In this document: one piece after another, positions 17,287-25,800 of the stretch
Position numbering within the stretch: the first letter of the stretch is position 1
How the letters are laid out: every line of letters begins with the position of its first letter
Assembly (NCBI GenBank): GCA_002428985.1
Contig: DIYL01000061.1
Location: 1 to 64,000 of the forward strand
Direction of reading: 5' to 3'
DNA: 64,000 nucleotides
Source: Anaerolineales bacterium UBA6055
GTDB lineage: Bacteria; Chloroflexota; Anaerolineae; Aggregatilineales; Phototrophicaceae
Program-made: the position numbers and the translations under genes
Notes under the pieces: generated by a model
Seen by the model: only the letters and a program-made list of their open reading frames with translations
Told to the model about the DNA's origin: nothing
The model's database searches: none

Positions 17287-19986
17287 ATGACTACAACGCC
17301 TACGCTCAATGCAATCTTTCGACCTGAAAATGTCGCCGTCATTGGTGCGACCGAAAAAGACGGTAGTGTCGGACGAACCATTCTACGTAATCTCATCACC
17401 AACCCATTTGGTGGTACAGTATTCCCAGTTAACCCAAAACGCCCGAATGTACTCGGAATCCAAGCATATAAATCTGTACTGGATATTCCAGTCGCGATTG
17501 ATCTGGCTGTGATCGTCACACCTGCAAAGATTGTACCTGCGGTCATTGATCAATGTATCGAAAAAGGCATCCCCGGTGCGATTATTATCTCGGCAGGTTT
17601 TAAAGAAATCGGTGAAGAAGGTGCCGAACTCGAACGTCAAATTCTTGAAAAAGCAGAAGGCAAAATGCGTATCATCGGACCGAATTGCCTCGGCGTGATG
17701 TTGCCACTGTTCGGGATGAATGCGACATTTGCAGGTGATATGGCACGCCCTGGTAATGTTGGCTTTATCAGTCAGAGTGGTGCGATCTGTACGGCAGTGC
17801 TCGATTGGAGCTTCGAAGAAAATGTCGGCTTTAGTGCATTTATCTCCATCGGGTCGATGCTTGATGTCAACTGGGGCGATTTGATTTATTACCTCGGTGA
17901 CGATCCACAAACAACCAGCATTGTGATCTACATGGAAAGTGTCGGCAATGCACGCTCATTTTTATCGGCTGCCCGTGAAGTCGCTCTAAAGAAGCCGATT
18001 ATCATCATCAAAGCTGGACGCACAGACGAAGCCGCTCAAGCTGCTGCCTCACATACCGGATCGCTCACGGGGAGTGATGAAGTCTTGGATGCAGCCTTCC
18101 GTCGCTCAGGCATTTTGCGCGTGAATAGCATCTCCGATATTTTCTATATGGCAGAAGTGCTTGCAAAACAACCTGAACCGAAAGGTAATCGTCTCGCGAT
18201 TGTCACAAACGCAGGTGGTCCCGGGGTTCTCGCAACCGATGCACTCATTATGGGTGGTGGTCAACTGGCGGAAATCTCTGATGACACGATGGAAGAATTT
18301 AATAGCTTCTTGCCATCAGCATGGAGTCGTAACAATCCGATTGATATTCTGGGTGATGCAGACCCTGAACGTTATGGGAAATCACTCGAAATTGCGGCAA
18401 AAGATGAAAATGCGGATGGTCTACTAGTGATCCTAACCCCTCAGGATATGACAGACCCAACTCAAACGGCTGAATATCTGCGCCCGTATTCTAAATCGAT
18501 CAACAAGCCGATTCTTGCAAGTTGGATGGGGGGTGCTGACATCAAAGCGGGTGAGCGTATTTTGAATCGCTCCAATATCCCGACGTTTGCCTACCCGGAT
18601 ACAGCAATGCGCGTGTTTAACTATATGTGGAAATATAGCTATAACTTACGCGCTCTCTATGAAACACCCGAGATGCCGACTGACACCGATGAAGATGGTT
18701 TTGTCGCACCACAACGGGATGTTGTCGCTGGTATCATCAATAGCGCTCGTGAGCAAAACCGTGTTATCTTGACAGAGCAAGAATCAAAACAAGTGCTCGC
18801 CGCCTATGGTATCCCAACCATACCGATGGAAATTGCTGATAACCCCGATGATGCAGTTAAATTCGCGGAGGAAATGGGGTATCCTGTTGTACTAAAATTA
18901 CACTCAGAAACCGTCACCCATAAGACCGATGTCGGCGGTGTTCAGCTTAACTTGAACGACGAGACAGAAGTCCGGTCAGCGTATGATCGCATTGAAACTG
19001 GTGTGACCACCGCGCATAGTACCGATGACTTCCTCGGTGTGAGTGTTCAACCGATGATTAAGCTCGATGGTTATGAGTTGATTATCGGTAGCAGTATTGA
19101 CCCACAATTTGGTCCTGTGTTGCTATTCGGAACAGGTGGCTCACTGGTAGAGGTATTTAAAGATCGCGCACTTGGCTTGCCACCACTGACAACCACTCTT
19201 GCCCGCCGAATGATCGAGCAGACCAAGATTTATGAGGCGCTCCAAGGGGTGCGTGGGCGTGATCCCGTGAATATGGATGACCTGCAAAAATTGATGGTGC
19301 GCTTCAGCCAATTGGTGGTTGAGCAACAGTGGATTAAAGAGATTGACATCAACCCGCTATTGGCAAATGGTGAAAGGCTGCTCGCATTAGATGGTCGGGT
19401 TGTGTTACATCCAGCAGATGTGAGCGAAGACAAGTTGCCAGAACTTGCGATTCGTCCATATCCGATTCAATATGTCGATTCATGGACATCACAGACCGAC
19501 AAAGACTATACGATCCGTCCGATTCGCCCTGAAGATGAACCACAAATGGTCAAATTCCACGAATCACTTTCGGAGCGCACAGTTCAATTGCGCTACTTCA
19601 CACCGATGAGCTTGCGTCAACGCACCGAACATGAACGCCTATCTAAAATTGTCTTCATCGATTATGACCGCGAAGTGGTGCTGGTAGCAGAACATGACGA
19701 CACGCGCACAGGCGAAACCGAAATCGCGGCTGTTGGACGTTTGACCAAAGCGCACGGCTTTAACGATGCTGAATTTGCGATCATCGTCAGCGACAAATTC
19801 CAAGGACAAGGACTCGGTAGCGAGATTCTACGCCGTTTGATTGACATCGGTAAAGAAGAGAACATCTCTAATATCGTCGGGCATATTCTGGCGACAAATG
19901 AAGCGATGCTCAACCTTGCCAAAAACCTCGGCTTCACCCTCGAACGTGAAGGCGATGGCGTTGTGAAGGCAGAAATTTCCGTGTAA
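17287..19986 (+). CDS. ADP-forming acyl-CoA synthetase fused to GNAT acetyltransferase
   Basis: 899 residues. Order: CoA-binding Rossmann domain (residues 8-135), succinyl-CoA-ligase-like domains (145-300) with the phospho-histidine site ASHTGSLTGSD at H256, a linker, an ATP-grasp domain (about 490-705: VVLKLHSETVTHKTDVGGV, then EIDINPL), and a GNAT domain (735-895) with the acetyl-CoA loop QGQGLGSEIL. The architecture matches protein lysine acetyltransferases of the Pat/YfiQ type. In several of those the synthetase half is considered inactive, but here the catalytic histidine and ATP-grasp motifs look intact, so it may both make acyl-CoA with ADP release and acetylate proteins. GAGGA precedes the ATG; single gene. 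Confidence 0.85.
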   Translation: MTTTPTLNAIFRPENVAVIGATEKDGSVGRTILRNLITNPFGGTVFPVNPKRPNVLGIQAYKSVLDIPVAIDLAVIVTPAKIVPAVIDQCIEKGIPGAIIISAGFKEIGEEGAELERQILEKAEGKMRIIGPNCLGVMLPLFGMNATFAGDMARPGNVGFISQSGAICTAVLDWSFEENVGFSAFISIGSMLDVNWGDLIYYLGDDPQTTSIVIYMESVGNARSFLSAAREVALKKPIIIIKAGRTDEAAQAAASHTGSLTGSDEVLDAAFRRSGILRVNSISDIFYMAEVLAKQPEPKGNRLAIVTNAGGPGVLATDALIMGGGQLAEISDDTMEEFNSFLPSAWSRNNPIDILGDADPERYGKSLEIAAKDENADGLLVILTPQDMTDPTQTAEYLRPYSKSINKPILASWMGGADIKAGERILNRSNIPTFAYPDTAMRVFNYMWKYSYNLRALYETPEMPTDTDEDGFVAPQRDVVAGIINSAREQNRVILTEQESKQVLAAYGIPTIPMEIADNPDDAVKFAEEMGYPVVLKLHSETVTHKTDVGGVQLNLNDETEVRSAYDRIETGVTTAHSTDDFLGVSVQPMIKLDGYELIIGSSIDPQFGPVLLFGTGGSLVEVFKDRALGLPPLTTTLARRMIEQTKIYEALQGVRGRDPVNMDDLQKLMVRFSQLVVEQQWIKEIDINPLLANGERLLALDGRVVLHPADVSEDKLPELAIRPYPIQYVDSWTSQTDKDYTIRPIRPEDEPQMVKFHESLSERTVQLRYFTPMSLRQRTEHERLSKIVFIDYDREVVLVAEHDDTRTGETEIAAVGRLTKAHGFNDAEFAIIVSDKFQGQGLGSEILRRLIDIGKEENISNIVGHILATNEAMLNLAKNLGFTLEREGDGVVKAEISV

Positions 19987-20015
19987 AGCCCGCATCCCGA
20001 AACTATATTTGATAA

Positions 20016-20039
20016 CGGAGCGGTCTGTGTGTCGCTCCG
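20016..20039 (+). terminator. Hairpin after the synthetase-GNAT gene
   Basis: CGGAGCG and CGCTCCG form a perfect 7-bp stem around a 10-base loop 30 bases after the stop codon. No T run follows, so termination is only plausible. Confidence 0.4.
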
Positions 20040-20177
20040 CCACTACATTCTGTGCCATGTTGTATCACCCGTATTTATTGGGTTTAGATATAATTTGGCA
20101 CAGTTTTTGTTGGTGTCGAATCAAAACATACACAATATGATATGCTAGATAAAAAGCGCACAGTTAGAGGCGACGGT

Positions 20178-20729
20178 ATGGCAGAAGTCATCAAAAAGCG
20201 AGTCAATGCAACAGCATATTACCAGTTATCCGAATATGAAGAGAGCACCCTTATTCAACTGATTGATGGCGAGATCGTTATTGGTCTGACACCCAATACA
20301 AAACACCAGAAGATTGTTGGTGAAATCATGTTCTTGTTCATGACAGTTGCCAAACAAAAACAAGGCAAGGCATTTGTTGCACCCACTGAAGTCTATCTTG
20401 ATGAGTTTAATATCTATGAACCGGATATTGTCTATCTCGCACCAAATTCGAATTGTGCGGTCACAGAGAAACGCCTCGTCAATGCACCCGACCTCGTTGT
20501 TGAAGTGCTATCACCAAGCACAGCCAAATATGATCGGGGTACAAAATTCCAAGCCTATCAAGAACACGGTGTGGATGAATATTGGATTGTTGACCCTGTG
20601 CATGAAACAATTGAAGTGTGGCAACTCACTACTAATCGCTTTAATTTGTTGGGTGCGTTTTCATCAGGGGATACGTTTACATCCCGTCCATTAGGCGAAG
20701 ATGTAAAGGTGAGTGATTTACTCAGTTAA
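20178..20729 (+). CDS. Uma2 family (DUF820) putative endonuclease
   Basis: About 183 residues. The PD-(D/E)XK-type core is visible as EPDIVYLAP, then PDLVVEVLSPST, a conserved basic pair in DRGTKFQAYQEHGV and the EYWIVDP strand. Uma2 proteins occur in many copies in cyanobacteria and Chloroflexota; a nuclease activity is predicted from the fold and their biological role is not established. I chose the ATG at 20178 because AGAGG lies 7 bases upstream; a longer frame from 20142 lacks a ribosome binding site. A TATAAT at 20089 may be its -10. Confidence 0.8.
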   Translation: MAEVIKKRVNATAYYQLSEYEESTLIQLIDGEIVIGLTPNTKHQKIVGEIMFLFMTVAKQKQGKAFVAPTEVYLDEFNIYEPDIVYLAPNSNCAVTEKRLVNAPDLVVEVLSPSTAKYDRGTKFQAYQEHGVDEYWIVDPVHETIEVWQLTTNRFNLLGAFSSGDTFTSRPLGEDVKVSDLLS

Positions 20730-20801
20730 GTCATCAAGATTCTGTTTGATAACTTCCACACTAAACCATCAACCTCTTCAATAAGCTTTCCAATAGGTAA
20801 C

Positions 20802-20828
20802 AAAAAAGCGAGTGGGCGCGACCCACTC
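20802..20828 (-). terminator. Rho-independent terminator, leftward
   Basis: GAGTGGG (20810-20816) and CCCACTC (20822-20828) form a perfect stem. On the minus strand it is followed by GC and then six T residues (20802-20807). It could end leftward transcripts arriving from the phage tail gene at 21171. Confidence 0.65.
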
Positions 20829-20846
20829 ATTTACGCTCATCGTTAC

Positions 20847-20869
20847 GCCGAAAGTTAAAACATGTCGGC
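20847..20869 (+). repeat. GCCGA hairpin repeat, copy 3 (diverged)
   Basis: Arms GCCGA and TCGGC enclose AAGTTAAAACATG, two G-to-A changes away from copy 1. The flank at 20772-20800 (CCTCTTCAATAAGCTTTCCAAT) also resembles the flank of copy 1 at 547-569. It lies just upstream of the transposase fragment. Confidence 0.55.
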
Positions 20870-20976
20870 TACATATTGCCACATCCCCTGAAGCGGACAG
20901 TCATTGTATGCTTTAGCATATGTGGGACTTTTAGCTGATGGTTTTAACCATTAGCGTTACAATTGGGGAAAACACA

Positions 20977-21141
20977 ATGACATACTGGTCATGTTTTTAC
21001 CATATTGTTTGGGCAACCTATCGTCGCCAAGAGCTTATTCTTCCCCAATACGAATCCATGATTGTAGCCAAAATTCGAGAGAAATCAATCAGCCTCGATT
21101 GTATTGTTAAGGTAAGTAGTTGTTTTATCTTTAACCGATAG
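20977..21141 (+). pseudogene. Truncated IS200-like (Y1) transposase
   Basis: The frame starts at an ATG with GGGGAA upstream and gives about 54 residues beginning MTYWSCFYHIVWATYRRQEL, the typical N-terminus of IS200/IS605-type TnpA proteins (YHIVWATKxRxPL). The chain stops before the HUH motif (H-x-H) and the catalytic tyrosine, so it cannot be active. The end of the fragment lies 30 bases from the stop codon of the phage tail gene, which suggests the rest was lost at that junction. Hairpins upstream (ATGGTT/AACCAT at 20938-20951) may be remains of its left end. Confidence 0.65.
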
Positions 21142-21170
21142 TTTTCAAGATCGCCACCAACTCATTTACA

Positions 21171-22691
21171 CTAATACGGCGTGATAACCCGCTCGGCATT
21201 GTCAATCGTGCTATCGTCTACAATGACAAAGCGCTGCGAGTCAGCCGGTTCGAGTGTCCATGTGACAGTGTGCTGTGTACCACCTTGGCTGACCTGATGC
21301 GATTCGGCGATGATGAAATAGTCTTGTGCGGTGTGTCCGGTTTGGGATTCGCTGATACGGATGCGATCAAATAGGGTCAGTGACACAACATTTGTCGGAT
21401 GGTCACGGGTGGTTGTGGTCAGTGTACGAACTGTGCCTGATGGATGTTTGCGCCGACTCAGATCATATTCAGCGAATGCCTGTGCAGTTTCGACATCTGA
21501 TAAAGCTGGCAAATTCAAAACTTCCCGTTGCAAGCCATAGATATGCATCCCTTCACCGTCGGATACCACAATTTCCAACGGATCACGGCGATAGAGTGGC
21601 TTACCAACTATGGTTAAACCAGTCAGGTAGACATCAAAGGGGTTGTTGTTGCGAATCTGAACTTGCATGGATGTAAATCCGGTCTCCATAATTTCGACAC
21701 TGACATTATCAGTGATTGTAATGCCCATGCCATCCTCAACAGTGTTGAACGTCGTCGACAGACTATCAAATTCGAGCATGCCAATCGGTTGGTTGAGGTC
21801 GTCACGAAAGTTCAGTGTGAGGGTTGTTTGCGTCCCTTGAGCTTGACGTTGTGGGCTATCAAGTTGCCACAGGATAGCGTTGCCTGCACCAATTTCACGG
21901 GGGGTGAGGATGATACTCAAACGGTTGAGACGATTATCACCGTAAGTATACTCAAGTCCCTGCATATCATCGGAGAAGGTGGCTGATAGGGTCTTGGTGA
22001 CGAGCGTATAATGTCGATTTAAGAAAACGGCTTCTCCGTCACGATTGATGTAAAAACGCCCCCGTTCACTAGCGACTAACTCACGGATACCCTGTCGTGC
22101 GGGTACTGTCTCACCCCACCAATCCCCAACATAAGCGAAGCGGGTTTTACCTGCATCAAAATGGCGCATCACATTGTCTTCTGGAAAGATGCTGACGGAA
22201 TCGATGGAGTTATAACCGTCGACATCAATGACACAATACCCCCCGATGACCGCACGACGCAAAATTGCCTCATTGAGCAGGGTATCAATCACAGTGTCGG
22301 CTGTCACATCGATTTGAGGGCGAATCACCACCGGACTGTCATCCAGCCAGACTTGAATATCATGCAGATGGATCAATGCTAACTTTTCGCCCCAATCGCC
22401 TGTGGTCGGTTCGATCGTATCGATAAAACCGATGAAATGTGTACGAGTTGTTGTGGCATCATTACTTTGAATTTGAACGCGTGTCCCGCTATCGAGTGCG
22501 TTGCGTTCGGGTGAGTAGGTACCTGTCGGATTGCGAACCGTGATGTGGGCACGGCTAATCTCGGCGATGCTATCATAAGGCTGTGCTAGTCCGAGCGACC
22601 AGCGCGCCTCGATAACATCCGATGTGATGTCGTCCTCAAATATGCCATCGTGATTGCGATCAATAGCGATGGTGTAGGTAATCGTTGGCAT
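21171..22691 (-). CDS. Phage tail/baseplate protein
   Basis: 506 residues. The N-terminus is typical of siphophage tail proteins: a strand with an EF-like DRNHDGIFEDDIT motif, a description of LdN-type elements (ITVRNPTGTYSPERN), and a FIGFIDTIEP segment that recurs in baseplate hub or distal tail proteins. The rest is beta-rich with a domain near residues 380-470 (LPALSDVETAQAFAEYDLSRR) like gp27/hub-type proteins. The ATG at 22691 has AAAGGA 6 bases upstream; an extended frame to 22760 has none. The gene is intact and isolated: no other phage gene is adjacent. It is one of four minus-strand phage genes dispersed in the window. A REP hairpin (22750) lies upstream and a transposase stub downstream. 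Confidence 0.75.
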   Translation of the reverse strand: MPTITYTIAIDRNHDGIFEDDITSDVIEARWSLGLAQPYDSIAEISRAHITVRNPTGTYSPERNALDSGTRVQIQSNDATTTRTHFIGFIDTIEPTTGDWGEKLALIHLHDIQVWLDDSPVVIRPQIDVTADTVIDTLLNEAILRRAVIGGYCVIDVDGYNSIDSVSIFPEDNVMRHFDAGKTRFAYVGDWWGETVPARQGIRELVASERGRFYINRDGEAVFLNRHYTLVTKTLSATFSDDMQGLEYTYGDNRLNRLSIILTPREIGAGNAILWQLDSPQRQAQGTQTTLTLNFRDDLNQPIGMLEFDSLSTTFNTVEDGMGITITDNVSVEIMETGFTSMQVQIRNNNPFDVYLTGLTIVGKPLYRRDPLEIVVSDGEGMHIYGLQREVLNLPALSDVETAQAFAEYDLSRRKHPSGTVRTLTTTTRDHPTNVVSLTLFDRIRISESQTGHTAQDYFIIAESHQVSQGGTQHTVTWTLEPADSQRFVIVDDSTIDNAERVITPY

Positions 22692-22749
22692 AGTATGTCC
22701 TTTCGTATAATTTGATAATTTGTAGGGTTGATGAGATGTCATACAAGCA

Positions 22750-22774
22750 GATGAACACATGGGTTCATCCTTAC
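22750..22774 (-). repeat. REP hairpin, GGATGA type, copy 1
   Basis: GATGAAC (22750-22756) pairs with GTTCATC (22763-22769), followed by CTTAC. Read on the minus strand it begins GTAAGGATGAAC, close to the GTAGGGATGACC head of the two copies at 26796 and 27057. It is the most diverged copy. Confidence 0.5.
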
Positions 22775-22864
22775 AGAGTGATCGTTTTTATTGTCCCCGT
22801 CGCGCGGTCGTGGTTATAATGAAGTACGTGAACGAAATCATTATTCCCAGCGTGAGGCGTACCC

Positions 22865-25800
22865 ATGACGACAGCCGGACATCAGCAGAAAATTTTTATC
22901 TCATATGCTCGGGATGGGGGTGGGCGCGAATTTGCCGACCAAATCCGAACCGAATTAGAGGGCTACAGCTTTAATCTGTGGCAGGATGTCGTCGCGATGG
23001 AGGGTGGCGAAAGCTGGTTTGAACAAATCCTACAAGCGATACGTGAATCGGTCGTGATGGTCTTGGTGTTAAATGATGCGGCGCTAGCATCCCCTAATGT
23101 CCGTGATGAATGGGAATATGCACGAAAAATCGGGACACCGATTCTACCTGTCACCAAGAGCGGTACGATTTTTAAAGATGCACCGCGTTGGTTGGGGAAA
23201 AATCACATTTTCATCCTCGACCCAAAACATCCCGATTATGCCCAACAGCATGAAAGTTGGCTCAAGCAACTCAATGACCCGCCAGAATTAAAACCGCGCC
23301 ACTTTCATACACCGACCTTACCTGCCCATTACATCAAACGTGAGGCAGAATATAAGGCTGTCTGTGACCAATTGTTGGCGGAAAATCAAGAGACGATGGT
23401 GGCGATTACAACCGCCTTGCAAGGGGGTGGCGGATTTGGCAAGACGACGCTAGCCCGCGCATTGTGCCTCGATGATGATGTCCGCTTCCGCTATGACGAT
23501 GGCGTGTTGTGGATCACACTTGGTGAAGCCCCCGATATGCTGACCGAAGTCAACAAACTGATCAAAATTCTCCAGCCAGATAGCGACACATATAGTGACA
23601 TCAATCTGGCGGCGGAGGCGTTACAAAATCTCTTTGATACACGCGATTGTCTGTTGGTAATTGATGATGTGTGGCACGAAAAATTCTTGCCCTCGTTGAC
23701 GCGCTCCAAACGGGCGACTTATCTGATTACGACACGCTTGCAAACGGTTGTCAGTTATGCGCGAGCCGATGCCGTGACCGTCGATGAGATGACCACTGAG
23801 GAAGCCGCTGACCTGCTCGCAAGCCAAATTGGTGGCGATGTGAATCCCGAGGAGTTACGCGATATGGCGCAACGCCTCGGTGAATGGGCGTTGTTGCTGG
23901 AAATTGTCGGCGCGGAATTACGCAAGCGGATTGATAGTGGGCGCACACTGGCACAAGCACTAGAGTATGTCCAAAAACGCTTTGAACGTAAGGGCATCAC
24001 CTACCTGAACCAGAGTGCCGAAGAGGAGCGCAATCAGGCGGTGCATGTCAGCCTCGAAATGAGTTTGGAACGCCTGCGCGATACAACTGAATTCCCCGTG
24101 ATGCCGGATATGCCAGATGATTGTGATAAACGCTTCCTCGAATTGGGGATTTTTAAAGACGACGCGGTGATTCCGTTTAGCACGATTGCCCTCTTATGGG
24201 AGCAGACCGCCGACTTTGATGACATCGACACCGAGGATGTGCTGGAAGCAATGGCGAGTTTGTCACTCTTCACACGCTATGATCCCGCCGATGGGGTGGA
24301 TAACGGCACGCTGACCCTGCACGATGTCACCCGCGAGATTCTGTTGCTCCTACTGGATGAAGCCGATGATATGCCCAACGCGCCACAATTACATGGGACA
24401 CTTATCGATGCGTATGGTATTGAAGCCCCAGATAATGCCCTCACCCCCAGCGAACAATTGGAAGAACCCCAATATACATTACCGGATGCGTATGCATGGG
24501 AGCACATCGCCTATCACCTCATCGAAGCGGGACAAGCCGATACACTCATCACCCTGCTGACCGATTATCATTGGCTCTACGCCAAATTATCGAACACCAA
24601 CCCTAATGCGATCATCGCCGATTGCGATGTGTTATTATCCCCACCTCCCGATACATCCCGTAAGGGCAACGTAGGGAAGAGGCATGCCTCTTCCCTACCG
24701 GAAAATGCCGAAAACGTGGTTCGATTACTCCAATCCGCCATCCGCATCTCGGCGCACATCATTGGCGACGACGTAGAGCAACTCTCCTCACAACTGGTGG
24801 GGCGACTGGTCGGACACAAAGGGTGCTATCCACAAATCGACACACTGATGGGTGTGATTCACGACCTGCCCAAACCCGATTTGTTGCCTCTGTATCCCAC
24901 GATGGTACAAGCGGGTGGGGCGTTGCAACGCACCCTTGCGGGTCATACAAACTCTGTCAACAGCGTGGCACTCAACAACGACGTGGCTGTCAGTGCATCA
25001 TCTGACAGAACTCTGCGAGTGTGGAATTGGCACACCGGACAGCACCTGCGCACACTTGAGGGGCATACATCCCCTGTTCGAAGCGTGGCACTATCGGGCG
25101 ACTTCGCCGTCACTGCATCAGATGACCAGACCCTGCGCGTGTGGAACTGGCACACCGGACAGCATCTGCGCACCCTTGCGGGACATACAGACCTCGTCTA
25201 CAGCGTGGCATTATCGGGCGAGTTTGCAGTTAGTGCCTCAAGAGACCAGACTCTGCGTGTATGGAACTGGCACACCGGACAGCACCTGCGCACACTTGAG
25301 AGGCATACAAACGCTGTCTATAGCGTCGCACTCAACGGCGAGGTCGCCATTAGTGCATCAGGGGACAACACCCTGCGTGTATGGAACTGGCACACCGGAC
25401 AGCACCTGCGCACACTTGAGGGGCATACAACCTCTGTCAACAGTGTAGCACTCAACGGCGAGGTCGCCATTAGTGCATCAGGGGACAACACCTTGCGCGT
25501 ATGGAACTGGCACACCGGACAGCACTTACGTACCCTTGAGGGGCATACCTCCTATGTCAACAGCGTAGCACTTAACGGCGACGTGGCTGTCAGTACATCA
25601 GGCTCAATGTGGGGAGGTTCAGATAACAGCCTGCGCGTGTGGAACTGGCACACCGGACAGCACCTGCGTACCTTTGAAGGGCATACAAACGCTGTCTACA
25701 GTGTGGCACTCAACGGCGAGGTGGCCGTCACTGCATCACAGGACAACACCCTGTGCATCTGGAACTGGCGTGGCGTGCACACTCACGAACCCGCCGAACA

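Noticed and set aside
21240..21260. GGTTCGAGTCC-like word suggestive of a tRNA T arm
   Set aside because: No acceptor or anticodon stems can be drawn around it and it lies inside the phage tail coding frame.
20142..22760. A conventional prophage around the tail gene
   Set aside because: Flanking genes are Uma2, a transposase stub and a TIR-STAND protein; no integrase, terminase, portal, lysis or repressor gene is present and no att-like repeats were found.
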